The notes under the pieces are model-generated. The model was not told the origin of the DNA, made no database searches, and saw only the letters and a program-made list of their open reading frames with translations. 47,030 nucleotides of DNA from a virus. The position numbers were made by a program, and so were the translations under genes. The number at the start of each line of letters is the position of its first letter. Position 1 is the first letter of the stretch. Below are positions 6,538-11,750 of the stretch, in pieces. The stretch spans positions 1-47,030 of the IMG/VR virus record IMGVR_UViG_3300044682_000032; one strand, given 5' to 3'.

Positions 6538-7193
6538 TCATCCTCGTCCGTTGTCATCTGCGCGCGGAGGCCCCCTAGCTGGCCCTTGGCCGCAAGGCTT
6601 GAGATGTCCTCCCCATCAGGGAGACGTATTATCCGGCCGCGCCACCCGATACGCTCTGCCATCTCTTCCGAGAAATCACGTCCCGCCTGGTCGCCATCGC
6701 CAAAGATGAAGACCGACGTGAAATCCTTGAGGCCGGGAAGCCAGAAGTCTTTGAAATTCTCGACCCCCGGAACCCCGAGGGTTGGAATCCCAAGCACCTC
6801 AGTTGCCACCAGTGCGTCAATCTCCCCCTCGGCAAGGCCCAGGGTCTCCCCCGCGGCAAAGTAAGCGGGGGTATTGTAAAGCCGTGAGGCCTGGCCCTTG
6901 TGCTGCCCTATCTTCGAGGCCCGGCCAAAGAGGCGGAAACGAAGAGCGGTTACCCCCTTGGTGCTCAGGTACGGGATCGCAAGCGCCCCCCTGAAGCGCT
7001 CATCCCCCGGGAGGGGGTCTGCAACATAGCCGAGCTGGTACTTCTGGGCCATCTGGAAGGTAACACTATGATCCTTCAAATAGCCTCTGACGGAAGCGAG
7101 AGACTCGCTTCGGGCGTTCTTCCCGAACTGGTCCGCGTAGAGAGCCGACGCTTTGGCCAAGTACCGTTGCTGCGTACTCGATCGCATGCTCAC
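6534..7193 (-). CDS. DNA primase, TOPRIM catalytic part
   Basis: 219 residues from a GTG at 7193 (an in-frame ATG lies at 7187). After a helical linker come the DnaG-type segments KYQLGYVADPLPGDERFRGALAIP (shown by ends KYQLGYV and RGALAIPY) and the TOPRIM core: LAEGEIDALVATEVLG (Glu) and VFIFGDGDQAGRDF (D-x-D-x-x-G). It lacks the CHC2 zinc finger, which is encoded by the preceding gene in another frame. Together they would form a split DnaG-like primase that makes RNA primers for phage replication, next to the DnaB/RecA-like ATPase upstream. Confidence 0.85.
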   Translation of the reverse strand: MSMRSSTQQRYLAKASALYADQFGKNARSESLASVRGYLKDHSVTFQMAQKYQLGYVADPLPGDERFRGALAIPYLSTKGVTALRFRLFGRASKIGQHKGQASRLYNTPAYFAAGETLGLAEGEIDALVATEVLGIPTLGVPGVENFKDFWLPGLKDFTSVFIFGDGDQAGRDFSEEMAERIGWRGRIIRLPDGEDISSLAAKGQLGGLRAQMTTDEDE

Positions 7194-7410
7194 GATCCAG
7201 TTGCTCCCTCTCCATGAGCAGGGTCAGTGCCGTACCTTTCGCCCCGCAGGCAAGACAGGCAAAGGCACCCTTCTCCAGGTTGACTCTCGCGCTTGCCGTG
7301 CGATCGGGATGAAAGGGGCACTTTATTGTCTGCCATCCATGCTCTCGGGTGCGGTGAAGGTCGGCGCCGTAGTGTTCTAGGACGGCGGCGATGGAGAGGT
7401 CTTCCTGCAT
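7066..7410 (-). CDS. DNA primase, CHC2 zinc-finger part
   Basis: 114 residues from the ATG at 7410 (MQEDLSIAAVLEHYG); a TTG at 7419 is possible. CHC2 finger: IKCPFHPDRTASARV ... GAFACLACGAKGTALTLL, the Cys-His-Cys-Cys template-recognition site of DnaG-type primases. It ends with a basic tail (PKRVSRFRQRLF). Its last 128 bases overlap the TOPRIM gene in a different frame and both frames read like real primase sequence there. Split primases of this layout are known in actinophages. Confidence 0.85.
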   Translation of the reverse strand: MQEDLSIAAVLEHYGADLHRTREHGWQTIKCPFHPDRTASARVNLEKGAFACLACGAKGTALTLLMEREQLDREHAIEYAATVLGQSVGSLRGPVREERPKRVSRFRQRLFEGS

Positions 7411-7592
7411 GGCGCCCAATCCACTACCGTTTCGACAGTGATAACGCGTCGGATGACAATCGCGTCACCCAATTCGGCCACGCCTTCGGCTTCATCATAG
7501 GTGGGATAGATAACCAGAGGATCATCCTCGGTGCCGTCGTCGTCCCACCAGACGGCGAACTCTTCGCGCTCATTCGCAGTAAGGGTCACCAT
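7377..7592 (-). CDS. Hypothetical acidic protein
   Basis: 71 residues from the ATG at 7592, preceded by GGAAGCAGG. Starts MVTLTANEREEFAVWWDDDG, acidic in the middle, ending VDWAPCRKTSPSPPS. It overlaps both neighbours (Hjc-like nuclease and CHC2 primase). No family recognised. Confidence 0.6.
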   Translation of the reverse strand: MVTLTANEREEFAVWWDDDGTEDDPLVIYPTYDEAEGVAELGDAIVIRRVITVETVVDWAPCRKTSPSPPS

Positions 7593-7911
7593 AGCCTGCT
7601 TCCCGTAGAAGCCGGACAAGCTGCGAAAAGGGGAGAGTGGCGGGCCAGTCCCCAACGGTCGTGAGACCAAAGCCATCGGGCCTGTGGATCACGATTGGGA
7701 GACCGGGCTGAGTCTTGGCCTGACGAATCCAGGCCGGAAGGTCGAGCGCCCTGCGCGCCTTTACCTCTATCGCCAGTCCTGGGACGTTTTCCACGTCTGA
7801 CCCGGGAAGTGAGGCTGGCCTTCGCTTTGCGCAGGGCCATCCGTGGGTGGCGAGGTAGTCCGCCACGGCGCGTTCCGTCTCACGTCCCCGGCGCACTCTA
7901 CTGGAGGCCAT
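7570..7911 (-). CDS. PD-(D/E)XK nuclease, Holliday-junction-resolvase-like
   Basis: 113 residues. Layout of a small Hjc-like nuclease: basic N-terminus RRGRETERAVADYLATHGWP (catalytic Glu in GRETE), then GSDVENVPGLAIEVKARRALDL, where Asp and E-V-K form the PD-(D/E)XK core. An aromatic WIRQAKTQ helix and an IVIHRPDG strand complete the fold. Similar genes sit in replication operons of Streptomyces and other actinophages, often annotated as nuclease or Holliday junction resolvase. Confidence 0.8.
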   Translation of the reverse strand: MASSRVRRGRETERAVADYLATHGWPCAKRRPASLPGSDVENVPGLAIEVKARRALDLPAWIRQAKTQPGLPIVIHRPDGFGLTTVGDWPATLPFSQLVRLLREAGYGDPYCE

Positions 7912-7966
7912 TCAGCGGCCACCCAGAGTGTCTTGAGGCCAAAGATACGAAACCATCTCCCACTCC

Positions 7967-8317
7967 TCAGGCCTTGACGCTCTTGCATTGCTGCTGCCCG
8001 CGGGGAGCTGGGCATCCATAGAAGGCGTCGTAGGGCTTCCCGCCGTTCTTGCTGTAGCCAGCGGGGACAAACCGCATCTCCCCATGCTGGCAGCGGGGAA
8101 CGTTGTTCTGCTGTGCCTGCTCCTGCTGACCCTGGGGAGAAGATAGCCAGGGGTCTTCTTCCTGGTTCTGGCTCCCGGTGCTCTGCGGGCTCTGGGAATT
8201 TGGGGTAGGGGGGTTACTCTGCGTAGCGGAGTTCCCACCAAGGCGGGACACTACCGCGTCCGCAAGCTTCTGGATCGTCTCATCTTCGAGACCGACACTG
8301 AGAATCTCTATTGCCAT
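7967..8317 (-). CDS. Hypothetical protein with C-terminal CxHG...C...C zinc-type motif
   Basis: 116 residues from the ATG at 8317, with AAAGGGG upstream. N-terminal helix (MAIEILSVGLEDETIQKLADAVV shown here only by MAIEILSVGL), a ~45-residue Gln/Ser/Pro-rich linker, then PRCQHGEMRF...GKPYDAF.GCP...QCKSV. The tail resembles actinophage proteins with C-x-HG ... GKPY ... C ... QC. The layout suggests a flexible adaptor, perhaps nucleic-acid-associated. First gene after its own promoter at 8349-8372. Confidence 0.65.
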   Translation of the reverse strand: MAIEILSVGLEDETIQKLADAVVSRLGGNSATQSNPPTPNSQSPQSTGSQNQEEDPWLSSPQGQQEQAQQNNVPRCQHGEMRFVPAGYSKNGGKPYDAFYGCPAPRGQQQCKSVKA

Positions 8318-8334
8318 GTTTCCCCTTTGTGAAG

Positions 8335-8350
8335 CTGGTTGCAAGTTGAC
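8335..8350 (-). promoter_or_regulatory. Leader element GTCAACTTGCAACCAG, site 2
   Basis: Extended to 8334-8353 it is a 20-mer (plus strand GCTGGTTGCAAGTTGACATT) identical to 10213-10232. It lies between the -10 of the local promoter and the ribosome-binding site of the gene starting at 8317. Confidence 0.65.
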
Positions 8351-8372
8351 ATTACCACTTGATCCGCTACCA
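8349..8372 (-). promoter_or_regulatory. Promoter with TGGTAGC box upstream of 8317
   Basis: Minus strand: TGGTAGCG at 8372-8365 and a -10-like TAATGT at 8354-8349, 18 nt from the first base of the box. The area also holds a direct repeat of GATCA followed by GTGGTA. With the leader element behind it, it matches the sites at 5383-5405 and 10240-10262. Confidence 0.45.
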
Positions 8373-8376
8373 CTGA

Positions 8377-9138
8377 TCAGGTAACTTTTGGTGCGCGGCC
8401 TAGAGAGTGATCCTTGCTGGACATCTCCCAGTCGAACACCTTCTTGAGTGCAAGGAAGTACTCGAAGGCTTCGGGAATGTGGTATACGGGAACGAGAGTC
8501 GCCCCCCGCGGCCGGACATGCAGGATGGCGAACTTGTCGTACTTTGGGACCGGAAACTCCCCCGCGTCCGTGATGATAACCTCGGCTTTTGCTATCGCGG
8601 CAATCTGAGCTGCGGTCTCGGGGTAAACCCCTTTGCCGGTCTTGGTGTCCGCCAGAACGTGCCAGTCCCCGATATAGAAGCTCAGATCACCCGTTCCGGC
8701 GTAGCCGTACTTGTCGGACCACACCGTGAACTCGGACCCTGTGTACTGCGGGCTGTAGTGCGCTTCCCACTTCAGGAAGCTGTTCCACATCCACCGTACA
8801 GTGTTCGAGGCGTTCTGTACTTCGTCATGCGAAGGAGTGTCGCCTGTAATCCTGCGCTCTATCCAGTTGTGAACGATGTCCCCAGTGATCGAGGCTTCGG
8901 ACTTCTCGAACTGGCTCTCGCGAATGAGCGTAACGCGCTCCTGGGGGGTGAGCGGAGTTAGCCGCTCCCAGTTGTCCACGGTGTAGTGAGCGGCCTTGGT
9001 CACCATGGACACATTGATCGCTGGCTTGTTGTGGCGCCGCAGGATGTTGGTGATCGAGGGAAGGCGCGTATCGGTACCGGGCTTCCAGTAGTGACGGCCC
9101 TTGCCGGGCTCGTCTACTGCGTACTTTGGGGTTGTCAA
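8377..9138 (-). CDS. RecB/Cas4-like PD-(D/E)XK exonuclease
   Basis: 253 residues from a TTG at 9138 that overlaps the preceding stop (TTGA). Features of the phage RecB-like nuclease family: LPSITNILRRHNKP near the N-terminus, GDIVHNWIERR (the GxxxH helix) near residue 86, GYAGTGDLSFYIGDWHVLADTKTGK near residue 145-170 (Asp, then D-T-K in place of E-V-K), then ETAAQIAAIAKAE, the QxxxY-like helix. Probably acts in recombination or DNA end processing. Confidence 0.8.
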   Translation of the reverse strand: MTTPKYAVDEPGKGRHYWKPGTDTRLPSITNILRRHNKPAINVSMVTKAAHYTVDNWERLTPLTPQERVTLIRESQFEKSEASITGDIVHNWIERRITGDTPSHDEVQNASNTVRWMWNSFLKWEAHYSPQYTGSEFTVWSDKYGYAGTGDLSFYIGDWHVLADTKTGKGVYPETAAQIAAIAKAEVIITDAGEFPVPKYDKFAILHVRPRGATLVPVYHIPEAFEYFLALKKVFDWEMSSKDHSLGRAPKVT

Positions 9139-9938
9139 AGCTCTTCCTCGTATCGATCGGTGACCTTGAGGCTCTCCTGAACATCAAAGAGCATCCACTT
9201 TGTGGCGTCGGGGTATTGCGGGCCATTGGTGTTCTTCACTGCGCAGACGCACAGTGCGCGCTCATTTGCCGCGGTGGTCAGCACCAGGCGGGGGATCTGG
9301 GTAATCTTCCCCTGGATCGCCGCACGCGGAACAGGGTCCGCAGCGGACCCCCACCCCTCGCTGGCGTGATGAAGGACGCAAATGTGGCTCTTGGTCTCGC
9401 GGGCAAGCTGGTCGAGCCCATTGGTCATGTCGCGCATGTAGCCCCAGTCGTCGGTACTTGGCGCGAAGTTGATGAGGTTATCCAGGAACACGATGTCTGG
9501 GTAAGACCCGTCGCGCGAAAATGCCTCATAGGTATTCAGCCGGTCGGCAACCTCATCCATCTCAAGGGCGCGGTACTCGAAGAGTGTCCCTGACAGGGAG
9601 TGCAGTGCCGGGAGGTACTTCGAGTAGTGGCGGTTGATGAAGTCGGCATCAACTTGCTGGGATGGTGTATTCGTGAGGATTCCCGCAAGCCTCCGGGCAA
9701 CGGTGTGCTCATCACTGTCGGCCGAGAAGTACAGAGCTGAATACCCTGCCTGCACCCAGCGTGTCAGAAGGTTGAGCGCTAGCACGCTCTTGAAGCTCCC
9801 GGGTTTACCGGCAATCATCGACGTCGCACCGTACCGGAAGCGGATGTTGTTCACGTCGAAGATTGGGTAAGGTGATTCGAGTGGCTGCCCTAGGCGGCCA
9901 GTGCGGGAGGCGAACTTATGGATTGAGAACAAGTTCAC
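9135..9938 (-). CDS. DnaB/RecA-like ATPase (replicative helicase candidate)
   Basis: 267 residues from a GTG at 9938 in a GTGA overlap. Walker A AGKPGSFKS at residues 43-51, Walker B DIVFLDNL near 148-155, then CVLHHASEG near 195, the His-containing sensor of the RecA fold. It has only the ATPase core, with no DnaB N-terminal domain. Similar short ATPases in actinophage replication operons are called DnaB-like helicases or RepA-like proteins. Works presumably with the split primase. A second, RepA-like ATPase is encoded at 14093-15046. Confidence 0.8.
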   Translation of the reverse strand: MNLFSIHKFASRTGRLGQPLESPYPIFDVNNIRFRYGATSMIAGKPGSFKSVLALNLLTRWVQAGYSALYFSADSDEHTVARRLAGILTNTPSQQVDADFINRHYSKYLPALHSLSGTLFEYRALEMDEVADRLNTYEAFSRDGSYPDIVFLDNLINFAPSTDDWGYMRDMTNGLDQLARETKSHICVLHHASEGWGSAADPVPRAAIQGKITQIPRLVLTTAANERALCVCAVKNTNGPQYPDATKWMLFDVQESLKVTDRYEEEL

Positions 9939-10054
9939 TTACCTCCGGTGAACAGATAAGCCCCACCAATGACCAGTAGTGCGACCACCAGAACAATGAA
10001 GGCGACTCGCAAATCAAGAATCTGGCCTTGCAGAACGTAGAGCTGATGTTTCAC
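9935..10054 (-). CDS. 39-residue single-pass membrane peptide
   Basis: GTG at 10054 overlaps the preceding stop (GTGA); the stop overlaps the helicase start. A short N-terminus (VKHQLYVLQGQILDL) is followed by one clear membrane segment, AFIVLVVALLVIGGAYLF. Function unknown. The overlaps on both sides make it likely to be translated. Confidence 0.6.
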   Translation of the reverse strand: MKHQLYVLQGQILDLRVAFIVLVVALLVIGGAYLFTGGK

Positions 10055-10197
10055 TCGGCATCCTTCCGGTTCTGCTTCTTGCGGAGGCTCTCCAGGGTTG
10101 GCATGGTCGGAGCGCGAGAGAGCCCGCGAGCCGCTAGGCGAGCGGGGTAGTTGCTCCTGCCGCGGTCGGGATGCTTGGTGTTGTACTTGCGAGAGAT
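10051..10197 (-). CDS. 48-residue basic protein with an apparent ATC start
   Basis: The frame reads (I/M)SRKYNTKHPDRGRSNYPARL... to ...SLRKKQNRKDAE and ends in an overlap with the next gene (GAGTGA). The product resembles small basic actinophage proteins of the RKYNTxHPxRGRSNYPxRLxARGL kind. Between the upstream in-frame stop and the conserved part there is no ATG, GTG or TTG; GGAGG stands just ahead of ATC at 10197. ATC is therefore the best start. It is the first gene of the early operon. If ATC is not used, translation would have to start at the ATG at 10104 and give a fragment. Confidence 0.6.
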   Translation of the reverse strand: MSRKYNTKHPDRGRSNYPARLAARGLSRAPTMPTLESLRKKQNRKDAE

Positions 10198-10212
10198 GGT
10201 TCCTCCAGGTGG

Positions 10213-10232
10213 GCTGGTTGCAAGTTGACATT
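10213..10232 (-). promoter_or_regulatory. Leader element, site 3 (20 bp identical to 8334-8353)
   Basis: Plus-strand GCTGGTTGCAAGTTGACATT; on the gene strand AATGTCAACTTGCAACCAGC, followed by the GGAGG of the first early gene. It is in the transcribed leader of the promoter at 10240-10262. Confidence 0.65.
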
Positions 10233-10239
10233 CGGGTCA

Positions 10240-10262
10240 ATCCTACCTGGTAGTCGCTACCA
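10240..10262 (-). promoter_or_regulatory. Early minus-strand promoter with TGGTAGC operator
   Basis: Minus strand: TGGTAGCG at 10262-10255, -10 TAGGAT at 10245-10240, 17 nt from the first base of the box. The box is part of a perfect inverted repeat CTGGTAGTCGCTACCAG (plus strand 10247-10263), so a dimeric regulator could bind across the spacer. It would drive the whole 10 kb early operon. Confidence 0.55.
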
Positions 10263-10285
10263 GCAGCCTGGCTGCAGGTGGAGGG

Positions 10286-10309
10286 TGGTAGCGAGGTGGT
10301 GGATACACT
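10286..10309 (+). promoter_or_regulatory. Divergent plus-strand promoter with TGGTAGC box
   Basis: TGGTAGCG at 10286-10293 and -10 TACACT at 10304-10309, 18 nt from the first base of the box. It faces the genes at 10491-13493 and is 23 bp from the divergent early promoter. The predicted start falls into the 15-bp tandem repeat 10312-10341. Confidence 0.5.
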
Positions 10310-10311
10310 GG

Positions 10312-10341
10312 GTTAAGAACTTAAGCGTTAAGAACTTAAGC
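10312..10341. repeat. Two tandem copies of GTTAAGAACTTAAGC
   Basis: Perfect 15-bp direct repeats at 10312-10326 and 10327-10341, with GTTAG continuing. At the join they form the inverted repeat CTTAAGCGTTAAG. Their position over the predicted transcription start suggests an operator. Confidence 0.7.
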
Positions 10342-10345
10342 GTTA

Positions 10346-10427
10346 GGTGACCGTAGGCAATAAGCCGAAGGTCACCAGTGGTACAGGTTGTAAGTGTACG
10401 TAGTTAATAGCGCCCTTAATGGGCGCT
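10346..10427 (+). promoter_or_regulatory. Structured leader: three hairpins including a terminator-like stem
   Basis: In order: GGTGACC/GGTCACC (10346-10352 with 10370-10376), GTACA/TGTAC (10381-10385 with 10395-10399), and AGCGCCC TTAAT GGGCGCT (10409-10427), the last followed by CGTTAGTTTC. They lie between the promoter at 10286-10309 and the first gene at 10491. This could be an attenuator or an RNA of ~115 nt ending at the third stem. Confidence 0.55.
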
Positions 10428-10490
10428 CGTTAGTTTCTAAGTGATGTACATGTAGGCGGTAACGTACAGGTAGTAGAGAGCTGGGGCGCA

Positions 10491-10676
10491 GTGAGCTGGA
10501 CTGTGGATATTGAGTGGATTGATGGTCGTAGTGCTAGGTACTACTACGTTAGTGAGTATCCGGCCACGTCAACCTCTGCCCAGTCCCTTTGCCTCCGAGA
10601 GGCAGACGGTAACCTTCGCCACCTTCCCCTAGGGCAAATCCGGTCCTGGAAGGCAACCATCCATGAGTACCTCTAA
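10491..10676 (+). CDS. Small hypothetical protein
   Basis: 61 residues, GTG start (SWTVDIEWIDGRSARYYYV), ending WKATIHEYL. Short beta-rich chain. First gene of the plus-strand operon behind the structured leader; overlaps the next gene by 14 bases. No family recognised, and no strong ribosome-binding site is visible. Confidence 0.5.
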   Translation: MSWTVDIEWIDGRSARYYYVSEYPATSTSAQSLCLREADGNLRHLPLGQIRSWKATIHEYL

Positions 10677-10920
10677 CCTCACCTGGCTCAATGCCTACTG
10701 GGGTCTCTGGCTTGCCATGTTCCTGGTACCTGAGCTGTACTGGCTGTTCACCAACGCACGCTACACCTTGAGTGAGACCGTGTGGACCCTGGAGAACCTG
10801 AACACATCTCAGCCTTTCGACTTTCCTATGTGGACTGATCTTCACTGGGCTCTTGCCTGCCTGGTGTGGGCACTCTTCCTTTGGCTTAGCCTTCACCTTC
10901 CATTTGGGATGCTTCGATGA
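10663..10920 (+). CDS. Membrane protein, two to three segments
   Basis: 85 residues. Hydrophobic stretches WGLWLAMFLVPELYWLF (~13-29) and HWALACLVWALFLWLSLHL (~61-79), rich in Trp. ATGA overlap with the next gene. No family recognised; with its neighbour it could be a small holin-like or lysogeny-related membrane pair, but nothing in the sequence decides this. Confidence 0.65.
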   Translation: MSTSNLTWLNAYWGLWLAMFLVPELYWLFTNARYTLSETVWTLENLNTSQPFDFPMWTDLHWALACLVWALFLWLSLHLPFGMLR

Positions 10921-11087
10921 ACTGGAACTCCTGTACCAACCATGCCAAGTTCATCCTCTTCTGGACACTGGCACTGATAGCTACCATCCTGTGGATTGCG
11001 CTGGACGTTGCAGTGAAGGCGGCTGACTATCTGTGCATGCGCGTGGGCCGCTGGCTGGTAAAGCTATGTAAGTGGGTGGAGAAGTGA
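10917..11087 (+). CDS. 56-residue single-pass membrane protein
   Basis: ATG at 10917 overlaps the preceding stop (ATGA) and the stop overlaps the next start (GTGA). One membrane segment, ILFWTLALIATILWIALDV, then a basic, Cys-containing C-terminus (RVGRWLVKLCKWVEK). Function unknown. Confidence 0.65.
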   Translation: MNWNSCTNHAKFILFWTLALIATILWIALDVAVKAADYLCMRVGRWLVKLCKWVEK

Positions 11088-11461
11088 CCTACCATGTGGT
11101 TAACGTCACCGTAGGTGGGGACAACTCCCCCGTAGACCAAGCTAATGCCGAAGGTAATGTTGTGGCCGTTCCCTCGGGAACCATGTGGCCTGACACCAAC
11201 GACAATGCCATCGTGCCCATGGTCGTACAGGGAACCCTCGGAGATGGCCTCAATGGCGCAACTGCTGGTGAGTGCATCATTCAGCTTGTCGCTTCCGACA
11301 GCTTCGCGGCAGGAATCCTGAACTGGGACTTCATTATCAACCTTCGTGGCTTCCCTACCGTTAGCGTTCAGGGTTGTGCGGTTGACTACTCCAACGGTGC
11401 AAGCCAGAACATCTGGAACATCCTGACTGCCGCCGGATGGGCTCCGGTGAGCATGCCATGA
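11084..11461 (+). CDS. Putative tail-fibre-associated beta protein
   Basis: 125 residues from the GTG at 11084 (GTGA overlap). Beta-rich: VVNVTVGGDNSPVDQANAEGNVV, PSGTMWPDTNDNAIVPMVVQG, ILNWDFIINLRGFP, QNIWNILTAAGWAP. This pattern is like the small beta-sandwich modules of actinophage receptor-binding proteins, as is the N-terminus of the fibre encoded at 11751. I infer a structural or fibre-accessory role from this resemblance and the neighbourhood. Confidence 0.5.
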   Translation: MTYHVVNVTVGGDNSPVDQANAEGNVVAVPSGTMWPDTNDNAIVPMVVQGTLGDGLNGATAGECIIQLVASDSFAAGILNWDFIINLRGFPTVSVQGCAVDYSNGASQNIWNILTAAGWAPVSMP

Positions 11462-11631
11462 CCTGCACTCTGCGCCATAGGCTGCTGTGCCGCCTTGGCC
11501 GCCATCGCTTCTGGACGTATCGCTTGCAGATGTCCGATGAGCTGCCCGCCTACGTGACCACCATTGATCAATGTGAGCACTGCGGGCACATCGGCTACGC
11601 CGTCGCCGCCGTCTACCACTGTAACAGGTAA
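11458..11631 (+). CDS. 57-residue zinc-ribbon-like protein
   Basis: ATG at 11458 in an ATGA overlap. Contains LLCRLGRHRFW and DQCEHCGHIGYAVAAVYHC, the CxxC plus C pattern of small actinophage proteins of the CxxGRHxW type. Its last two codons and stop fall in the first GTAACAG heptad of the repeat at 11621-11641. Confidence 0.65.
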   Translation: MTCTLRHRLLCRLGRHRFWTYRLQMSDELPAYVTTIDQCEHCGHIGYAVAAVYHCNR

Positions 11632-11641
11632 CAGGTAACAG
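11621..11641. repeat. GTAAC heptad array 1 (three GTAACAG units)
   Basis: GTAACAG at 11621, 11628 and 11635: three perfect units with an exact 7-bp period. Equivalent triplets, in either orientation, are at 18447-18467, 18624-18644 and 43457-43477. The region 11642-11750 behind it holds no gene I can see. Confidence 0.8.
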
Positions 11642-11750
11642 AACCGCGCCGTCCGGTAGGCCGTACCTATCCATAGAGGCCTCCACACCTCAACCCCGGT
11701 GTGACTGGCTAGGGACGGGGGTTCAGCGCCTCTACGAAAAGGCAGGCCTC

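Noticed and set aside
10240-10490. tRNA or tmRNA gene in the hairpin-rich region
   Set aside because: Stems do not form a cloverleaf and no T-loop or CCA end is seen; I found no tRNA elsewhere by eye either, though a tRNA scan would be needed to exclude one.
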